Notes under the pieces: model-generated
Seen by the model: the letters and a program-made list of their open reading frames with translations, nothing else
Databases searched by the model: none
Told to the model about the DNA's origin: nothing
Translations under genes and position numbers: made by a program
Shown: positions 1-11,555 of the stretch, in pieces
How positions within the stretch are numbered: the first letter of the stretch is position 1
Layout of the letters: the number at the start of each line of letters is the position of its first letter
DNA from: Orientallactaga sibirica
Taxonomy: Eukaryota; Chordata; Mammalia; Rodentia; Dipodidae
Assembly (NCBI GenBank): GCA_036365145.1
Contig: JAEOAD010000982.1
Coordinates: 6,412,001-6,476,000, forward strand
Reading direction: 5' to 3'
Length of the DNA stretch: 64,000 nt

Positions 1-72
1 CTACATAGTTAATTCCAGGTCAGCCTGGGCCAGAGTGAGACCCTACCTCGAAAAACCAAAAAAAAAAAAAAG
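1..72 (+). mobile_element. B1 SINE, 3' end only
   Basis: Cut by the window edge; ends ACCCTACCTCGAAAAACC plus an A tail. Confidence 0.9.
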
Positions 73-233
73 TTACAGAGTCCACACACTGGACTCCAGT
101 ATGTTTGTACAAAATACCCAAGTTTATCAACTTATAAGGCGGAAAGGTCTGATTCATGGTTTCAAAAGTTTCAGCCCATGGCCACTGTGTCCCACTACCT
201 TTGACGGCATAGCACAACATGTCAAGAAAGTCT

Positions 234-694
234 GGAGGCTGGAGAGAGCTCACTTGTTAAAGGTGCTTGCTTACAAAGCCCAAGAGACCAGGTTCAATTC
301 CCCTGTACCTGTGAGAAGCCAGATGCACAAAGTGGCACATGTATCTGAAGGTCATTTGCAGTGGCAAGAGGCCCTGGTATGCCCATGCTCACTCACTCTT
401 GCATGCTCTCTCTCTCTTTCTCTCTCAAATAATTGATTTTGGGGGGCTGGAGGGATTGCTTAGCAGTTAAGGCGCTTGCCAGTGAAGCCCAAGAATTCAT
501 GTTCAAATTTTCAGGTCCCACATAAGCCAGATGCTCAGTGATATAAGTGCGCTATGTTGCATATTCGCACAAGAGGGCACATGCATCTGGAGTTCATTTG
601 CAGTGGCTGAAGGCCCTGACACACCCATTTTCTCTCTCATACACTCTCTCTCTGCCTCTTTCTCTCTCTCTCTCAAATAAATAATAAATAAAAA
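234..694 (+). mobile_element. Two DIP-like SINEs in tandem
   Basis: The first at 234-436 and the second at 443-694 both have the tRNA-like head (GGCTGGAG...), the middle motif AGCCAGATGC...GGCACATG and CT-rich then AAATAA tails. Confidence 0.85.
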
Positions 695-696
695 AT

Positions 697-1494
697 TTAT
701 TTGGTAGGGTCTTGCTCTAGCCCAGGCTGACCTGGAACTCACTCTGTAGTCTCAGGATGGCATCAAACTTAGTGCAATCCTCTTGCCTCTGTCTCCCAAG
801 TGCTGGGATTAAAGGAATATGCCACCATGCATGGCCTTAAAATTTTTTATTTATTTATTTATTTATTTATTTGGTTTCTCGAGGTAGGGTCTTGCTCTAA
901 GCCCAGGATGACCTGGAATTCACTATGTAGTCCTTGAACTCACAGCAATCCTCCTACCTCTGCCTCCCAAGTGCTGTGACTGAAGGCATATACTACCATG
1001 CCCGGCTCTAAAATAATTTTTTGAAGAGAGAGTCTATAGCAAAGGAAGCTGCTCACCTCAAGGCTGCCAGGAAGCAAAGACAGAGATCCAAGGTGCTGGA
1101 ATATTAATATCCTCCCTTCAAGACCAATATCCCATGACTCACTTTCCTTCTAAAAACACCAAATTTTGTTTTATAAAATATTATTATTATTGTTGTTGTT
1201 TTGTTTTGTTTTTCGAGGTAGGGTCCCACTCTATCTTAGGCTGACCGGGAATTCACTATGTAGTCTCAGGGTGGCCTTGAACTCACTGCAATCCTCCTAC
1301 CTATGCCTCCCAAGTGCTGGGATTAAAGGCACCACACCCGGCTTTATTTTGGTTTTTTGAGGTAGGGTTTCACTCTAGCCCAGGCTGACCTGAAATTTAC
1401 TATGTAGTCTCAAGGTGGCCTCAAACTCACGGCAATCCTCCTACCTCTGCCTCCTGAGGGCTGGGATTACAGGCAAGTGACACCACACCCAGCT
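697..1494 (-). mobile_element. Four B1 SINEs in a row (minus)
   Basis: At 697-836, 872-1007, 1198-1344 and 1350-1494, each running from GAGGTAGGGT to the reversed head (CACCA...CGGCT or variant). Wedged between them (1010-1190) is non-repeat intron sequence. Confidence 0.85.
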
Positions 1495-1504
1495 ATTTTT
1501 ATTA

Positions 1505-1700
1505 TTTTAAATATTTTATTATTTATTTATTTATTTGAGAGAGAGAGAATGGGTGTGCCAGGGCCTCCAGCCACTGCAAACGAACTCCAGACACATGCTC
1601 CACCCTGTGCATCTGGCTTATGTGGGTGCTGGGGAATCGAACCTGGGTCCTTTGGTTTTGCAGGCAAGTGCCTTAACTGCTAAGCCATCTCCCAGCCCTA
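1505..1700 (-). mobile_element. DIP-like SINE (minus)
   Basis: Reads TTATTTATTTGAGAGAGAGAGA, GGGCCTCCAGCCACTGCAAA and closes CTAAGCCATCTCCCAGCCC, the reverse of the tRNA-like head. Confidence 0.9.
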
Positions 1701-2159
1701 AAAACACCACATTTCTTAAAGCTCCCATCACCTCCCAATCACACTACAGACTGGGGAGCAGGCCTTTCACATGTGGGCCTTGGGGATATTTATCCAAATC
1801 ATAGCAGTGCCCGGTAAGCTATAAAATCTGCTATATGAGGGGAAGAGAAAAACTGCCCCAGCCAAGCCCAGGGCCTAGGTGTTTGGCTGGAATGTTTTCT
1901 TCAACAGGCCTGAGTCCCAGCCACATGCCTCTTCCCCACCGTGGAGCTGAGGCCTGTGGCTATGTCAACTGGGTGGGGGAGGTAAGCACGCTGTCCCTCA
2001 AAAAAAAAAAAAAGAGAGAGAGAGAGACACAATGGGAAAAGACACGACTCATAGTGCTTACTAACTGCTGTGATTTTCTGCCAAAGTGCTCTATGACAAA
2101 TATATCTTTACATAAATGTAAACTGGTTATTCATACAGGTATTATAAAAAATAAAATGA

Positions 2160-2936
2160 AGCCAGGCGTGGTAGCGCACGCCTTTAATCCCAGCACTTGG
2201 GAGGCAGAGGTAAGAGGATCTCCCGGAGTTCAAGGCCACCCTGAGACCACATAGTGAATTCCAGGTCAGTCAGGGCCAGAGTGAGACCCTACCTTGAAAA
2301 ACAAACCAAAAAAAAAATAAAATAAAATAAAGAAAGAAAAGAAAAAGGAAGAAACTAATAAAAATAAATAAAATCAAATGAGCTAGGCCTGGTATACAGG
2401 CCTATTATCCTAGCTGCTCGGGAAGCTGAGACAAGAGAATCACCAATTGGAGGCTCCAATGTGATAGCCTGACTGCACATTTCAAAGCCATGTGACTTTT
2501 AAATTGCTTGGTAAAACTAAGTATATAATTTTTTTTTTTTTTTTTTTTTTTGGTTTTCGAGGTAGGGTCTCACTCTGGCCCAGGCTGACCTGGAATTAAC
2601 TATGCAATCTCAGGGTGGCCTTGAACTCACGGCGATCCTCCTACCTCTGCCTCCCGAGTGCTGGGATTAAAGGCGTGCACCACCACGCCCGGCTCTAAGT
2701 ATATAATTTTAATTGATGTTTTCCAAATTACTTAATAATTAAAAAACAACTCGTTAATAACTGTAAAAAAAAAAAAAAAAAAACAGGCCGGGCATGGTGG
2801 AGCATACCTTTAATCCTAGCACTTGGGAGGCAAAGGTAGAAGGATGGCCATGAGTTCAAGGCCACCCTGAGACTACATTGTGAATTCCAGGTCAGCCTGG
2901 GCTAGATGGAGACCCTACCTCAAAAAACCAAAAAAA
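2160..2936. mobile_element. B1 cluster
   Basis: B1 plus at 2160-2318, an old B1-like monomer plus at about 2381-2480, B1 minus at 2529-2695 flanked by CTAAGTATATAATTTT on both sides (target duplication), and B1 plus at 2787-2936. Confidence 0.85.
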
Positions 2937-3444
2937 TAATAAAAATAATTTAAATTAAATTAAAATCTGCTGTTTGAGACTGTTCTCGGTATCCTAACTT
3001 AATTGGTCTGAGGCCCAAATTTGCATTAGTAGCTTATTACAGTGTCGAGTCATTTCCCGCCCCCTTCCCCCCCCACACACACAAAGGACTTCAACACCTG
3101 CAAGGGCTTCAATGCACTGTGCTGGAGGAAATGTCATCGGCATGCCTTTCAACTCCTTTATGGTCACTACAACATCTTCCCTGGGGCATTTCTGACACTG
3201 TTTTTAAAAGCTGAACAGAAGCCCCAGGTCCACTATCCACATTTCAAAAGTGTTACAGCCTCTGGGAAGTTCTCCCAAGTAAAAGAATGATCTTTTTTTT
3301 TTTTTTTTTTTTTGGTTTTTTTTGTTGCTGGTGGTAGTAGTGATTGTATTGGCTACTTTTCTCATGGCAGCAGGAAAAAAAAATCTGACAAGAAGCAACT
3401 TAAGGAAGGTTTTATGTTTGGGGGGGGCAGGGGCGTGTAAGACA

Positions 3445-3562
3445 GGGTCTCCATGTAACAGCCTTGCCTGCCTGGATGGCATGGTACTCACTAAGGTAGC
3501 TCAGGCACACCTTGAACTCGGTTATCTTCCTGGCTCAGCCTCCTGATTGCTGGGATAACAGA
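3445..3562 (-). mobile_element. Old B1-like SINE (minus)
   Basis: GACAGGGTCTCCATG to AACTCGG...CTGGGATAACAG; strongly diverged. Confidence 0.6.
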
Positions 3563-3819
3563 CCCTGTATTCAATCTCCAGCACCAAAAAACAGAAATAA
3601 AAGCACCAGAGAATTTTTTCAAAAGAGAGTAAGGTGATGCTTATCAAAGAAAGGTTATTTGGTGTAAGATTTAGATGTTAAAATAATCTTGTATGATTCA
3701 AGTCTACTCCGTGTGGGGTCATCTGAACTAGCACTGTTGCGTAAAGGCTAGGCTATTCACAAAATGCATGGCTCTGCATGCCACAGATTGGCTTGTAAAA
3801 CCCAAGTGTGCAAAGAAGG

Positions 3820-4129
3820 TATTATAATTTGGATGGAAAATACCCCCCCATAGGATGTATTTGAATGCTTGGTCACCAGTTGGTGACAATGTTTTGGGAG
3901 GTTGTGGAACGTTTGGTGGGTAGCACTTAGGGGAAGTGGGAAACCTTATCCCCTTCTAGTTCTTTCTCTGCTTATGTGGCAAGATGTAAGGAGTCCCAGA
4001 CTTATGCTCCAGCTGCCAGGGAGCCACGTGCCACCAGCCTTCCCCATAATGGACTGCATCCCCTCAAACCTTCCTTCCTTAAGTTATTCTACCCAGGTAT
4101 TTTATCACAGTGATGAGAGAATTAGTAAA
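3820..4129 (+). mobile_element. MaLR LTR (MST/ORR1-like)
   Basis: The order TTATAATTTGGATGG, GGTCACCAGTTGGTG, TTTTGGGAGGTTGTGG, ATGGACTGCATCCCCTCAAA, CCTTCCTTAAGTT, GTATTTTATCACAGTGATGA follows the consensus of MST/ORR1 LTRs. It is flanked by GAAGG on both sides (3815-3819 and 4130-4134), the usual 5-bp duplication. The LTR is old and has lost its exact TG...CA ends. Confidence 0.85.
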
Positions 4130-4204
4130 GAAGGGGAGGAAAGAAAGGCAGCCCTTGAATTTGATAAGGGTTATGGCCTGACACATTCAATGAGAACCAA
4201 AGCC

Positions 4205-4640
4205 TGGTGTGAAGGCACATGCCTGTAATACCAGCTTTTGGGGGGTGGAGGTAAGCAGATCAAAAGTTCAAGGCCAGCCAGGTGTGGTGGCACACGCCTT
4301 TAATCCCAGCACTTGGGAGGCAGAGGTAAGAGGATTACTGTAAGTTTGATGCCAGCCTGAGACTACATAGTGAATTCCAGTCAGCCTGAGCTAGAGTGTC
4401 TGACACCCTACCTCAAAAAACCAAACAGAAAAGAAGAAAAGAAAAAAAAGGAGGTAGGGAGGGGAAAAGAAAAGAAAACAAAAGAAAAGAAAACAAAAGA
4501 AAAGAAAACAAAAGAAAAGAAAACAAAAGAAAAGAAAACAAAAGAAAAGTTCAAGGCCAACTTCAGCAACACAGTGAGTTCCAGGCTAGCCTGGAAGACA
4601 TGAAACCTTGTCTCAAAAACAAACAAACAACAACAACAAA
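4205..4640 (+). mobile_element. Old B1 split by a younger B1 with an expanded tail
   Basis: Old B1 halves at 4205-4273 and 4547-4640; a younger B1 at 4274-4424 sits between them with its A-rich tail grown into a minisatellite. AAAAGTTCAAGGCCA occurs on both sides as target duplication. Confidence 0.8.
4464..4549 (+). repeat. 15-bp minisatellite (AAAAGAAAAGAAAAC)
   Basis: Five to six exact units arising from a B1 tail. The lysine- and glutamate-rich or phenylalanine-rich frames across it are not genes. Confidence 0.9.
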
Positions 4641-5110
4641 AAAAAGCAGTTAAAGGTGCTTGCATGCAAAGCATACCCATCCACATAAAGCCAGATGGGC
4701 TCTTGCAATGGCAAAAGACCCTGGCATGCCCATGCTTAGGTCTAAATCCGCTCGTTTTGAGCCTTGGCTGCAAGTCATATCTCCTGGAAGGCTTAAAACC
4801 CAAGGTGCTGGGGCTCAGGGTGTAGCTCGGTAGTAGAGCTTTTGCCGGGCCTATGTGAGACCCTGGGTTCAATTCCTTAACAGTAGAAAGAAAAAGAAAA
4901 AGGGTTGGGCTAGGGATGTGGCCCAGATGCTTTGCATGCACAAGGCCATAGACTCCATCACCAGCACCACACAAACTGGGCATAGTTATGCATGTTTGTA
5001 ATCCCAGCCCCAGAACTAAGGTGGGAGCAGGAGGGTCAGAAGTTCAAGGTCATCTTCAGCTACATATGGAGTTCAAGGATAGCCTGGACTACATGAGATT
5101 CTGTCCCAAG
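4640..5110 (+). mobile_element. DIP fragment, ID and B4-like SINEs
   Basis: DIP piece at 4640-4735; ID-like tRNA-derived repeat at 4809-4900 (TAGCTCGGTAGTAGAGC, CCTGGGTTCAATTCC); ID plus B1-like (B4 type) at 4905-5110. Confidence 0.65.
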
Positions 5111-5660
5111 AAAATGAAGCATCCAGGTGACAAATGTTCAGCAAGAGTGGGTGAGTGATGACTGAAAGAGATTATCTTCATAGCTGAAACAACCACACAC
5201 AACTTGCTCATGGTACCAGAAATACCGCTTACGTGTACCGTGTCCAATAAAAAAATAAAGGCTAGGAAATGCCCATTTCCCGGGGGGTTATGCACATTGT
5301 CCTTGACACTCAAGTTTCTGGAGGTTAAGCTATACAAGGTTGTCTTTTTATCAGTGTTGGATGTAAACACAGGAAGCAGAGGGGAAATTACCAGGAAGTT
5401 TTCTCTCAAATGCCCAACTCATTAATTTTCTCATCCCTGGTAGAGTTTATGGGAACAAAATAACAGAGGATTCTCACCATATTGTGAGAATCTGAAAAGC
5501 TTTCAGCTAACAAAATTTGATGCTATCATGGGGTGATTGGTTCATAGTTTTTCCCCCAAGCAAAGAGGAAACAACAACACAATGAACAGGGTCTGTCTGC
5601 TAGGAGAATCACAGGGCAGTGAATAACCCCAGCCAAGAAAGCTGGTTTAAAATATATATA
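5111..5660. other. Repeat-poor intron segment
   Basis: No SINE or coding signal recognised; ordinary A+T-rich intron sequence. Confidence 0.6.
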
Positions 5661-5666
5661 GCATAG

Positions 5667-5745
5667 GGCTGGCGGCGGGGGTGCTTTAGTAGAGCACTTG
5701 CCTAGCACATCCAAAGACTGGGAGTCAAACCTCAGCACCACACAC
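5667..5745 (+). mobile_element. ID-like SINE
   Basis: GGGCTGGCGG...TAGTAGAGCACTTGCCTAGCAC and a short CA tail. Confidence 0.65.
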
Positions 5746-6234
5746 ACACACCCCTACCTTCATGATTCCTTTCATCTTTTTCCAGAGTTACTTCTTTTTT
5801 TCAAAATTGAATAATGAGCTGCAAATAACTGGAATTTCCCAGAGTCATTAAAAGCTATTCCAAGAACTTAACCCACAACCTTTGTATTTTGATATTTAGG
5901 GAAAGTTTTCCAAAGCTCTTATTGAAAGAATAGTAAATCCACTTAGGGGAACTCTTTCCTGCTTTTACTCTATTGACATCTGAAAATAAGATACTTCATT
6001 CAAAAAGGTGATTTTGCCTTCTCACTTTCCTAAAACCAAACTACACACGCATGCTTGTGCAAGAGACTATCTGGAAGACGAAGGATCCAGGGAGCAGACT
6101 GCTTGTCACCCCACAGGAGACTTTGCGGAATATTTTCCCTCCTGGCCAGATATTAAGCAGCAATTGAACATCTTTTTTTTGTTTGTTTGTTTGGTTGGTT
6201 GGTTGGTTGGTTTTGGTTTTATGAGGTAGGGTCT

Positions 6235-7139
6235 TGGGGGGGGAAGAGTTAGAGTGACTGGACCCCTGAAGGTAAAAAGGGCAGGAAAGTTTGCACTTGC
6301 TAGAAATCAAAGATTATCTGATTTCTTATCTCTTGCCTAGTTCCATACAATTGTTTTTCCAGTCAGGACCCCTTCTGGGAGACAGGTCTTTCATAGGATT
6401 TAAACATGTGATTGGTCAAGTTCTGCCAGAGCTAATCTCTTCCTGAGACAGTCCCCAGCCCTAACCAACCAGCTGGCCCTCTGGTTCACCTGGGCCAAAT
6501 GACAGCCCACCACCCTAAGGTTATAAATACCTTTGCAAGGGGAGGGCAGGCGCTGGCTCTCTGATCACTTGGGAACTTCCAGCTGTGGGTGAGTTTTTCC
6601 CTAGCCATTACTCTCCGCATGGGTTCTTTATCCCCTCCAACTCCCCACATGGCAGGAACTCCTTGAACTTTCTTTTTTTCTTTCCATGCTTTTTTCCCCA
6701 GATCCTACCTAGTCACATGGACTCCTGAGCTCCACGGGTGGCCCACATGGGCTTTTGGGCTCCACATGGTGTACTTCTCTTCTCCCCACTTTATCTCCAC
6801 TTACGTCCCAGCCTTCCCGGTACCGCACTCCTTTGTAAAATCTGAATAAAATGTGATATTTTAAAAATCATTCTCTTGCCGGGCGTGGTGGCACACGCCT
6901 TTAATCTCAGCACTTGGGAGGCAGAGGTAGGAGGATTGCCGTGAGTTCAAGGCCACCCTGAGACTACATAGTTAATTCCAGGTCAGCCTGGGCCAGAGTG
7001 AGACCCTACCTCGAAACCCCCCCCCCAAAAAAATCATTCTCTTGAATCTGGAATTGCCAATTCTTTGGTTAGTTTGCAGATATGAACTCGGGGCTTAGGG
7101 TTCCAGGAAGCACCCCAGAATCCCAATTTCCCTGTTACA
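6235..7139 (+). mobile_element. Solo LTR of an endogenous retrovirus, 4-bp target duplication
   Basis: Starts TG (6235) and ends CA (7139), flanked by GTCT on both sides (6231-6234 and 7140-7143), and splits a minus-strand B1 cleanly. It has a TATA motif (TTATAAATA near 6521) and a poly(A) signal (AATAAAATG near 6845), so it reads on the plus strand. Without a nested B1 it is about 750 bp. A 4-bp duplication and this layout fit a gammaretrovirus-like (class I) LTR. No internal gag, pol or env is present, so it is a solo LTR. Confidence 0.85.
6877..7030 (+). mobile_element. B1 SINE inside the solo LTR
   Basis: Full-length B1 flanked by AAAATCATTCTCTTG on both sides (about 6863 and 7030). It inserted after the LTR, so this B1 family was active later than the retrovirus. 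Confidence 0.9.
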
Positions 7140-7277
7140 GTCTCACTCTAGCTCAGGCTGAACTGGATTTCACTATGTAGTCTCAGGATGGCCTTGAACT
7201 CACAGCGACCCTCCTAACCTCTGCCTCCAGAGTCAACTGAACATCTTAACAGAAGAAAATACTCATACTGCCTGGTG

Positions 7278-7303
7278 AGCCCAGCCCAGCCCAGCCCAGC
7301 CCA
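7278..7303 (+). repeat. CCAGC pentanucleotide repeat
   Basis: About five units; repeated near 9214-9239 in duplication I copy 2. Confidence 0.85.
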
Positions 7304-7453
7304 GCTCACTTCAAAAAGACAGATTTCTTCTGAGCCTAGAATCACAAAAGCACAGCAGGACTACTGATAGCGCATCCACATTCCAATGCCCAAAATGCTT
7401 CTCCATTGTTGCTTTGTGTGAACTCCAAGAACTAGCTAAGAAGGGTTTCATGT

Positions 7454-7546
7454 AATTGGTTTTTGTTTGTTTGTTTGTTTTTTGGTGTTTGGTTTTCTGA
7501 GGTCGGGTCTCACTCTAGCTCAGGCTGACCTGGAATTCACTATGTC
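7454..7546 (-). mobile_element. Truncated B1 SINE (minus)
   Basis: Flanked by TCATGTAATTGGTTTT / TCATGTAATTAGTTTT. Repeated at about 9390-9482 by duplication I. Confidence 0.8.
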
Positions 7547-7629
7547 ATGTAATTAGTTTTGTCCAAGTGACTGATTACTTGGGAAGGAAGGCCAGAGTGG
7601 AAGGAGGGAAGATGAAGGGGGGAAAAAAT

Positions 7630-8696
7630 CTATGGTGTAGACTGTTACTAGAAAATTTTCAGTGCCTGGGATGGGATACCTTCCAGTGAGTTGTTGGCCA
7701 AGGAGGTCCTGGTAGCCTCCAAAGCATTAAAGGCTTTTGCCAAAGCCCTTGGTTTTCCCTGAGAAATAGATAGTAAGACCCTATTGCTGAAGACATCTCT
7801 TGCCTGAGAGGCAAGGTCACTGAGAAAGCAAGCTGGTGCTGAGCAGAAAACCTTCTCCCTGTAGACCACCCAACTGAAAGCTGGAAAAAGCTGCACTGCA
7901 TGCAGCCATATGGGAGACAGAAGCCATCAACAGTGAAAACAGTGGACGCTGAATATTCAAGTTTGGCCATACAGGCCCAATGACTGAACGGGTGCAATAG
8001 TGACATGTCTACTCTTGGGGTAACCAACTGCTCCATAATTAGACTGAAGGCCCTCTCTACAGGAGGGAATACATACCTGGTACTGAAAAACCTAAGCAAA
8101 AGTCTATGGCAGGGGAGGTCATGAGCCTTAGGGGTATAAAGCCTGTTCTTGTCTGGCTAAATGTATATTTTATTCCCACCAAGCTGCCCTGGGGGCACTA
8201 CACTTAATGTTCATGTTCACATATTAATGCTACTCTCACTTCTGGTTAGAGAAGCTACTCTTTTCAGATGGTGATGACCACTGGGATGACCCAAAAGGCA
8301 ACATAGTGCTGAAAAGAAGGGATGGAGGAGTACCCAGCACTGAAACATCTCTGTCACATCCTCCAAGGCTCAGGGACCATTGTGGAAGAGGGGGCGGATA
8401 GAATGGAAGAGCCAAAGGAAGGGCACGACTCCTTACAATGCAACTGTCCAGACAGAAATTGGCCTTGATATCCATGACCTTGCAGTGCCTAGCAATACCC
8501 TTGCAAGACCCTCATAATAGAAGAAAAAGATGATGACACCAAATTAAAAGAGAAACTAATGGAGAGAGGAGGGAATATGATGGAGAATGGAGTTCTAAAA
8601 GGGCATGGGGGAGGGGAAGGAAATATCATGCATTTTTTGTATGGAAGTAGAGAAGTTGTCAATAAAAATAAATAAATAAAAATCTATGGGAGATTT
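7630..8696 (+). mobile_element. L1 3' UTR, about 1 kb (copy 1)
   Basis: Contains CCATTGTGGAAGAGGGGGCG, typical of rodent L1 3' ends, then a purine-rich tract (8560-8625, GGAGAGAGGAGGGAATATGA) and an AAATAAATAAATAAAA tail. The segments near 8450-8560 reappear on the other strand at 57345-57440. Open frames on the minus strand here are not genes. Confidence 0.8.
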
Positions 8697-8832
8697 CTAG
8701 GTTTGTGTGTTGCAATTTACAAATTCCCTGAACTTTCTGGGAAATTAGTTTTTATATTGTTGTTTAAACTAAAAAGACTAGGAGAGAAACCCTTGAATGC
8801 AAATAACTTCATTCACTTAAGACTTAAATGTT

Positions 8833-9016
8833 AGGGCTCAAGAGTTGGCTTAGGGGTTAAGGCACTTGGCTGTGAAGTCTAAGGACCCAGGTTCAATTCT
8901 CCAGAATCCACATAAGCCAGATGCACAAGGTCACGCATGCACACAAGGTGGCACACATATCTGGAGTTTGATTGCAATGGCTAGAAGCCCTGACATGCCA
9001 ATTCTCTCTGTCTCAT
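8833..9016 (+). mobile_element. DIP-like SINE (copy 1), tail cut at the duplication junction
   Basis: GGGCTCAAGAGTTGGCTTAG to TCTCTCTGTCTCATT; the A-rich tail is missing because copy 2 starts here. Confidence 0.85.
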
Positions 9017-10903
9017 TATGAACTCGGGGCTTAGGGTTCCAGGAAGCACCCCAGAATCCCAATTTCCCTGTTACAGTCTCACTCTAGCTCAGGCTGAACT
9101 GGATTTCACTATGTAGTCTCAGGATGGCCTTGAACTCACAGCGACCCTCCTAACCTCTGCCTCCAGAGTCAACTGAACATCTTAACAGAAGAAAATACTC
9201 ATACTGCCTGGTGAGCCCAGCCCAGCCCAGCCCAGCCCAGCTCACTTCAAAAGACAGATTTCTTCTGAGCCTAGAATCACAAAAGCACAGCAGGACTACT
9301 GATAGCGCATCCACATTCCAATGCCCAAAATGCTTCTCCATTGTTGCTTTGTGTGAACTCCAAGAACTAGCTAAGAAGGGTTTCATGTAATTGGTTTTTG
9401 TTTGTTTGTTTGTTTTTTGGTGTTTGGTTTTCTGAGGTCGGGTCTCACTCTAGCTCAGGCTGACCTGGAATTCACTATGTCATGTAATTAGTTTTGTCCA
9501 AGTGACTGATTACTTGGGAAGGAAGGCCAGAGTGGAAGGAGGGAAGATGAAGGGGGGAAAAAATCTATGGTGTAGACTGTTACTAGAAAATTTTCAGTGC
9601 CTGGGATGGGATACCTTCCAGTGAGTTGTTGGCCAAGGAGGTCCTGGTAGCCTCCAAAGCATTAAAGGCTTTTGCCAAAGCCCTTGGTTTTCCCTGAGAA
9701 ATAGATAGTAAGACCCTATTGCTGAAGACATCTCTTGCCTGAGAGGCAAGGTCACTGAGAAAGCAAGCTGGTGCTGAGCAGAAAACCTTCTCCCTGTAGA
9801 CCACCCAACTGAAAGCTGGAAAAAGCTGCACTGCATGCAGCCATATGGGAGACAGAAGCCATCAACAGTGAAAACAGTGGACGCTGAATATTCAAGTTTG
9901 GCCATACAGGCCCAATGACTGAACAGGTGCAATAGTGACATGTCTACTCTTGGGGTAACCAACTGCTCCATAATTAGACTGAAGGCCCTCTCTACAGGAG
10001 GGAATACATACCTGGTACTGAAAAACCTAAGCAAAAGTCTAGGCTAAATGTATATTTTATTCCCACCAAGCTGCCCTGGGGCACTACACTTAATGTTCAT
10101 GTTCACATATTAATGCTACTCTCACTTCTGGTTAGAGAAGCTACTCTTTTCAGATGGTGATGACCACTGGGATGACCCAAAAGGCAACATAGTGCTGAAA
10201 AGAAGGGATGGAGGAGTACCCAGCACTGAAACATCTCTGTCACATCCTCCAAGGCTCAGGGACCATTGTGGAAGAGGGGGCGGATAGAATGGAAGAGCCA
10301 AAGGAAGGGCACGACTCCTTACAATGCAACTGTCCAGACAGAAATTGGCCTTGATATCCATGACCTTGCAGTGCCTAGCAATACCCTTGCAAGACCCTCA
10401 TAATAGAAGAAAAAGATGATGACACCAAATTAAAAGAGAAACTAATGGAGAGAGGGAGGGAATATGATGGAGAATGGAGTTCTAAAAGGGCATGGGGGAG
10501 GGGAGGGAAATATCATGCATTTTTTGTATGGAAGTAGAGAAGTTGTCAATAAAAATAAATAAATAAAAATCTATGGGAGATTTCTAGGTTTGTGTGTTGC
10601 AATTTACAAATTCCCTGAACTTTCTGGGAAATTAGTTTTTATATTGTTGTTTAAACTAAAAAGACTAGGAGAGAAACCTTGAATGCAAATAACTTCATTC
10701 ACTTAAGACTTAAATGTTAGGGCTCAAGAGTTGGCTTAGGGGTTAAGGCACTTGGCTGTGAAGTCTAAGGACCCAGGTTCAATTCTCCAGAATCCACATA
10801 AGCCAGATGCACAAGGTCACGCATGCACACAAGGTGGCACACATATCTGGAGTTTGATTGCAATGGCTAGAAGCCCTGACATGCCAATTCTCTCTGTCTC
10901 ATT
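9017..10903 (+). repeat. Tandem duplication I, copy 2 (1,887 bp)
   Basis: Nearly identical to 7081-9016. The main difference is a loss of about 48 bp after AAGTCTA (near 10040; copy 1 8105-8152). There are also small changes such as GAACGGG to GAACAGG and single-base indels in G and A runs. Confidence 0.95.
9567..10571 (+). mobile_element. L1 3' UTR (copy 2)
   Basis: Duplicate of the L1 3' end at 7630-8696 with the 48-bp loss near 10040. Confidence 0.8.
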
Positions 10904-11080
10904 AAAAAAAAAAAAAAAAGCCGGGCGTGGTGGCGCACGCCTTTAATCCCAGCACTCGGGAGGCAGAGGTAGGAGGATCGCCGAGAGTTCGAGGCCACCC
11001 TGAGACTACATAGTGAATTCCAGGTCAGCCTGGGCCAGAGTGAGACCCTACCTTGCAAAACCAAAAAAAAAAAAAAACCT
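10718..11080 (+). mobile_element. DIP-like SINE (copy 2) followed by B1
   Basis: DIP at 10718-10903 and an intact B1 at 10919-11080 next to its A tail. Confidence 0.85.
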
Positions 11081-11089
11081 CAAATGTTG

Positions 11090-11510
11090 GAGCCTGGTGT
11101 CCTGGCTCATGCCTATAATCCCAACACTAGTGAGGCATGAGAATCTTGAATTCGAGTCCAGTCTGGACTACAAATTGAGACCCTCTCTCAAAAACGACAT
11201 GAACGAAAAGAAAAAACCTTAAATGTTGGGGCTGGTGATAAAGATCAGTGGTAGACTGCTTGACTAGCATGAGCCAGGTCCTAAATTCCATCCCTAGCAC
11301 TGCAAAAAATAGAATAACATAAAAACTTAAATTGTTTTTCTCCATTTAAATCTGAAACGACTCAAAAATGACTTTAAGCCGGGCATAGTGGCTCACACTT
11401 ATAATCCCAGCACTCCAGAGACTGAAGTACTCCCAGCACTAAGGGAGCCTGGGCCACACAGTTAAGTTCCAGGTTAGTCTGGGCTACAGTGAGACCTTAC
11501 GGGGGGGGGG
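11090..11510 (+). mobile_element. Old B1 monomers and an ID-like SINE
   Basis: B1-like at 11090-11210, ID-like at 11228-11320 and B1-like at 11378-11510. All are diverged. Confidence 0.65.
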
Positions 11511-11555
11511 GCATACAGCCTCATTCTGGGAAAAGTAACTAATGCAAACCAATTC

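Larger units (their letters stand above)
6178..7245 (-). mobile_element. B1 SINE (minus) split by the solo LTR
   Basis: Pieces 6178-6234 and 7140-7233. The host site CAATTGAACATCTT / CAACTGAACATCTT flanks it as target duplication (about 6163 and 7233). Confidence 0.85.
7081..9016 (+). repeat. Tandem duplication I, copy 1 (1,936 bp)
   Basis: Begins inside the 3' end of an ERV LTR (TATGAACTCGGGGCTTAGGG) and ends in a DIP tail (CTCTGTCTCATT). The content is the LTR end, B1 remnants, a CCAGC repeat, an L1 3' UTR of about 1 kb and a DIP SINE. The next base starts copy 2 directly; the junction has about 2 bp of microhomology (TA). Confidence 0.95.

Noticed and set aside
234..436. tRNA genes at the heads of DIP and ID repeats
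   Set aside because: These are tRNA-derived SINE promoters (A and B box-like) followed by SINE bodies and tails. No intact, isolated tRNA cloverleaf was found.
4408..4983. 191-residue open frame with a repeated Phe-rich segment on the minus strand
   Set aside because: It is the reverse reading of the 15-bp minisatellite and SINEs; no gene features.
7659..8099. 146-residue open frame (minus), found twice
   Set aside because: Antisense to an L1 3' UTR. Its second occurrence is due to tandem duplication I, not selection on a protein.
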